The notes below the pieces were generated by a model that saw only the letters and a list, made by a program, of their open reading frames with translations, did no database searches and had not been told where the DNA came from. DNA of 26,043 nucleotides, from contig NZ_JANJXQ010000225.1 in assembly GCF_024708915.1 (NCBI RefSeq), forward strand, positions 1 through 26,043, given 5' to 3'. This stretch comes from Thiobacillus sp. (GTDB lineage: Bacteria; Pseudomonadota; Gammaproteobacteria; Burkholderiales; Thiobacillaceae). A program made the position numbers and the translations under genes. Positions 23,803-26,043 of the stretch are shown piece by piece (the stretch's first letter is position 1; every line of letters begins with the position of its first letter).

Positions 23803-25263
23803 ATGTTGATTGGCTTCGTCGTCCTCTACCTGATCTTCTCCATCGGCGTCGGCCTGTATGCCGCCACCAAGGTCCACACTGCGAGCGACTACATCACCGC
23901 CGGGCGCGCGCTGCCGATGATCGTGGTGGTGGCGATGGTGTTTGCCACCTGGTTCGGCGCCGAAACCGTACTCGGCATCCCCGCCACCTTCCTCGATGAA
24001 AATCTCGGCGGCACGATTTCCGATCCGTTCGGCGCCTCGCTCGCGCTGATCCTGTTTGGCCTGTTCTTCGCCCGCCCGCTGTACCGCATGAAGCTGCTCA
24101 CGCTGGGCGACTTCTTCCGCCAGCGCTACAACCGCCCGGTCGAGGTGGTGATTTCGGCGGCGATCGCGCTGTCCTATCTGGGCTGGGTATCGGCCCAGGT
24201 GGTGGCGCTGGGGCTGGTGTTCAACGTGCTGTCGGACGGCCTCGTCACCCAGCCGCAAGGCATCCTCATCGGCGCGGCCGTGGTGCTGCTTTACACCCTG
24301 TTCGGCGGCATGTGGTCGGTGGCCTTGACCACCCTGGTGCAGATGACGGTCATCGTCGCGGGGCTGCTGTGGATCGCCAAGCTGGTGGCCGACATGCCCG
24401 AGGTCAACGGCATCGCGCCGGTGATCGAGCACGCCGCGGCAGCCGGAAAATTCGAATTCTGGCCGCCGCTGGAATGGGCGGCGGTGGTCACCTTCGTCGC
24501 CGGCTTTCTCACCATGGGGCTGGGCTCGATCCCGCAGCAGGACGTGTTCCAGCGCGCCAATGCCGGCAAAACCGAGCGCATCGCGGTGTGGGGCACCATC
24601 ATCGGCGGCTCGCTGTATTTCCTGTTCGCTGCGGTGCCGATCTACCTCACCTACTCCGCCACCCTGGTCGACCCCGCCATGACCGCGGCCTTGCTGGCCG
24701 CCGACGCCCAGATGGTCCTGCCCACCTTCGTCAAAACCCACCTGCCGCTCTACGCACAGATCATTTTTTACGGCGCCCTGCTGTCGGTCATCATGTCGAC
24801 CGCTTCCGGCACCCTGCTGGCGCCTTCCGTCACCATCTCGGAAAACATCATCAAGGAGCTCATGCCGCATCACCGCCTGAGCCAGACAAAGCTGCTGTGG
24901 ACCACCCGTGCCGTCGTGGTCGCCTTTACGCTCTTGGTCGTCGTGTATTCGCTGTGGTCGCTGCAAAGCGAAACCAGCATCCACCAGATGGTCGCCAATG
25001 CCTACAAGGTCACGCTGGCCTGCGCCTTCGTCCCGCTGGTCGCCGGACTGTACTGGAAGCGCGCCGGCAACACCGGCGCGGCCCTGTCGATCGTGCTTGG
25101 CTTTGTCGTCTGGATTGCCATGGAATTCATCGCGCCCGACGCCGCCTTGCCGCCGCATTTTGCCGGGCTTATCGCCAGTGCGGTAGGCATGCTGGCCGGA
25201 TCGCAGAAAGGGCTTGAGGGATGCCTGAAATCGGGCGTCGGATTCTTTTACAACCGGAGCTGA
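23803..25263 (+). CDS. Sodium:solute symporter family (SSS/SLC5) transporter
   Basis: A 486-residue inner-membrane transporter of the SSS family, which couples sodium entry to uptake of a solute. It starts MLIGFVVLYLIFSIGVG and shows about 13 hydrophobic segments. Family-typical stretches are TASDYITAGRALP after helix 1, ATWFGAETVLGIPATF in helix 2, LTLGDFFRQRY, and GLGSIPQQDVFQRANAGKT in the middle. The substrate is not determinable; the sequence fits the broad SSS group and not clearly proline, acetate or pantothenate carriers. ATG 23803 lies 10 bases after the ubiB stop, so it is probably read from the ubi operon, although no link to quinone synthesis is evident. A terminator follows. Confidence 0.92.
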   Translation: MLIGFVVLYLIFSIGVGLYAATKVHTASDYITAGRALPMIVVVAMVFATWFGAETVLGIPATFLDENLGGTISDPFGASLALILFGLFFARPLYRMKLLTLGDFFRQRYNRPVEVVISAAIALSYLGWVSAQVVALGLVFNVLSDGLVTQPQGILIGAAVVLLYTLFGGMWSVALTTLVQMTVIVAGLLWIAKLVADMPEVNGIAPVIEHAAAAGKFEFWPPLEWAAVVTFVAGFLTMGLGSIPQQDVFQRANAGKTERIAVWGTIIGGSLYFLFAAVPIYLTYSATLVDPAMTAALLAADAQMVLPTFVKTHLPLYAQIIFYGALLSVIMSTASGTLLAPSVTISENIIKELMPHHRLSQTKLLWTTRAVVVAFTLLVVVYSLWSLQSETSIHQMVANAYKVTLACAFVPLVAGLYWKRAGNTGAALSIVLGFVVWIAMEFIAPDAALPPHFAGLIASAVGMLAGSQKGLEGCLKSGVGFFYNRS

Positions 25264-25294
25264 TTTCCGGCGACACCCCGATCCGGATGGGCAA

Positions 25295-25327
25295 GTGAAA
25301 ACGGCGGCCCAAGGCCGCCGCTTTCAC
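25295..25327. terminator. Bidirectional terminator between symporter and APS kinase genes
   Basis: GTGAAA-a-CGGCGGCC (25295-25309), loop CAA, GGCCGCCG-c-TTTCAC (25313-25327): an 8-bp GC-rich core plus a 6-bp outer stem, separated by one mismatch. The A- and T-rich outer arms supply short T-runs in both directions. It lies between two convergent genes, 31 bases after the symporter stop and 14 bases past the APS kinase stop. Confidence 0.75.
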
Positions 25328-25341
25328 TGCTCTGGCGCAGT

Positions 25342-26043
25342 TCAGCGCAAGTACCCCTCGTGCTCCAGCTTGAGCAGGATTTGCTGCACCGCCTCGTCGA
25401 TGCCCAGGCCCGTGGTATCGATCGCCAGCTCCGGTTTTTCGGGCACTTCGTAAGGATCGGAGACGCCGGTGAACTCCGGGATCAGTCCCGCGCGCGCCTT
25501 CGCGTACAGACCTTTGCGGTCGCGCAACTCGCAGGTTTCGATCGGCGTGGCGACGTGGATTTCGACGAAGCCGCCGACGGCTTCGATCATGGCGCGCACG
25601 TCGCGGCGCGTCTGGCGATACGGCGCGATCGGCGCGCAGACGGCGATGCCGCGATTCTTGGTGATTTCGCTCGCCACAAAACCGATGCGCCGCACGTTGA
25701 TGTCGCGGTGCGCTTTTGAAAAACCCAGCTCGGACGAGAGATGGCGGCGCACGATATCGCCGTCCAGCAGGGTCACCGAACGTCCACCCATTTCCATCAG
25801 CCGCGCGGTCAGTGCACGCGCGAGAGTGGATTTCCCCGCACCGGACAGGCCGGTGAAGAATACGGTGAATCCCTGGCGCTCGCGTGGCGGATTCTGCCGG
25901 TGCAGCTCGACCAGCACTTCGGGAAAGCTGTACCAGTCAGGGATTTTCAGCCCCGCCCGCATGCGGCGCTGGAACTCCTCGCCACTGAGCGTGAGCAGGC
26001 GCGCCCCGGCCGGAGCCTCGGATTCCGGCAGGTGCTCGGCGCG
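25342..26043 (-). CDS. APS kinase domain of an ATP-sulfurylase/APS-kinase fusion, 5' end outside window
   Basis: The visible 233 residues end the protein. The first about 45 residues (LSGEEFQRRMRAGLKIPDWY...FPEVLVEL) match the C-terminal end of an ATP sulfurylase domain (LSGTxxRxxLRxGxxIPxWFSxPEV), and the frame stays open to the window edge, so this is a Sat-CysC type fusion and not stand-alone CysC. The kinase domain has the P-loop GLSGAGKST, LLDGDIVRRHLSSELGFSK, RDINVRRIGFVA, and GLYAKARAGLIPEFTGVSDPYE. It makes PAPS from APS. Where CysC has ISPFR, with a serine that can be phosphorylated, this protein has IAPYR; I recall the same in other fusions. In T. denitrificans a protein of this architecture has active kinase but inactive sulfurylase; whether that holds here cannot be seen. 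Confidence 0.92.
   Translation of the reverse strand, partial: RAEHLPESEAPAGARLLTLSGEEFQRRMRAGLKIPDWYSFPEVLVELHRQNPPRERQGFTVFFTGLSGAGKSTLARALTARLMEMGGRSVTLLDGDIVRRHLSSELGFSKAHRDINVRRIGFVASEITKNRGIAVCAPIAPYRQTRRDVRAMIEAVGGFVEIHVATPIETCELRDRKGLYAKARAGLIPEFTGVSDPYEVPEKPELAIDTTGLGIDEAVQQILLKLEHEGYLR

Noticed and set aside
23767..25158. Minus-strand open frame opposite the symporter.
   Set aside because: Its product is almost all His, Gln, Asp and Arg with no hydrophobic core; the plus strand encodes a normal 13-helix transporter.

Overview
The window is GC-rich, densely packed chromosomal DNA from a betaproteobacterium. Protein sequences and gene neighbourhoods (ubiE-ubiJ-ubiB, divergent cyaY and lptM-lysA, msrP-msrQ, an Ala/Lys/Pro-rich histone H1-like protein) fit this class. 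The right-edge gene is an ATP-sulfurylase-like/APS-kinase fusion, an architecture known from Thiobacillus denitrificans, so a Thiobacillus-like sulfur oxidiser is my best guess (inference; no rRNA is present). I see no insertion sequence, phage gene, tRNA, rRNA or CRISPR array. Most genes are housekeeping.

Layout. 1-3650: end of argH, convergent with a MarR-type regulator carrying a Cys-rich tail, which follows frataxin (cyaY); divergent from cyaY are the small lipoprotein gene lptM and lysA. 3651-4527: a 300-bp leader region with hairpins, a histone H1-like gene built partly of a recent 117-bp tandem duplication, and its terminator. 4577-6156: msrQ and msrP, periplasmic methionine sulfoxide repair. 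6322-10501: an RND efflux adaptor and pump, ending at a long palindrome. 10625-11496: a small unknown protein, a hairpin-rich segment ending in a terminator, and a thioredoxin-like gene immediately after it. 11497-14277: hda (replication control) divergent from nadA (NAD synthesis) and a YedI/DUF808 membrane protein. 14461-18653: a 1256-residue FAD/Fe-S dehydrogenase and a HIT protein. 18616-20751: phoB-phoR behind a three-unit Pho box. 20825-25263: ubiE-ubiJ-ubiB (ubiquinone synthesis) and a sodium:solute symporter. 25342 to the end: the APS kinase fusion, running off the window.

Most notable observations: (1) a palindromic, REP-like sequence sits in frame inside ubiB, between the catalytic HxDxHPGN loop and the DFG motif, adding about 30 residues; (2) a hairpin-rich segment with an intrinsic terminator ends only about 30 nt before a thioredoxin-like gene, leaving little room for a promoter in between, which suggests attenuation or a small RNA; (3) a MarR-type regulator with a C-x2-C-x12-C-x15-C-x2-H tail lies directly behind frataxin; (4) three gene junctions use a TTG start overlapping a TGA stop (TTGA). 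All calls come from reading the sequence; no database search was run.
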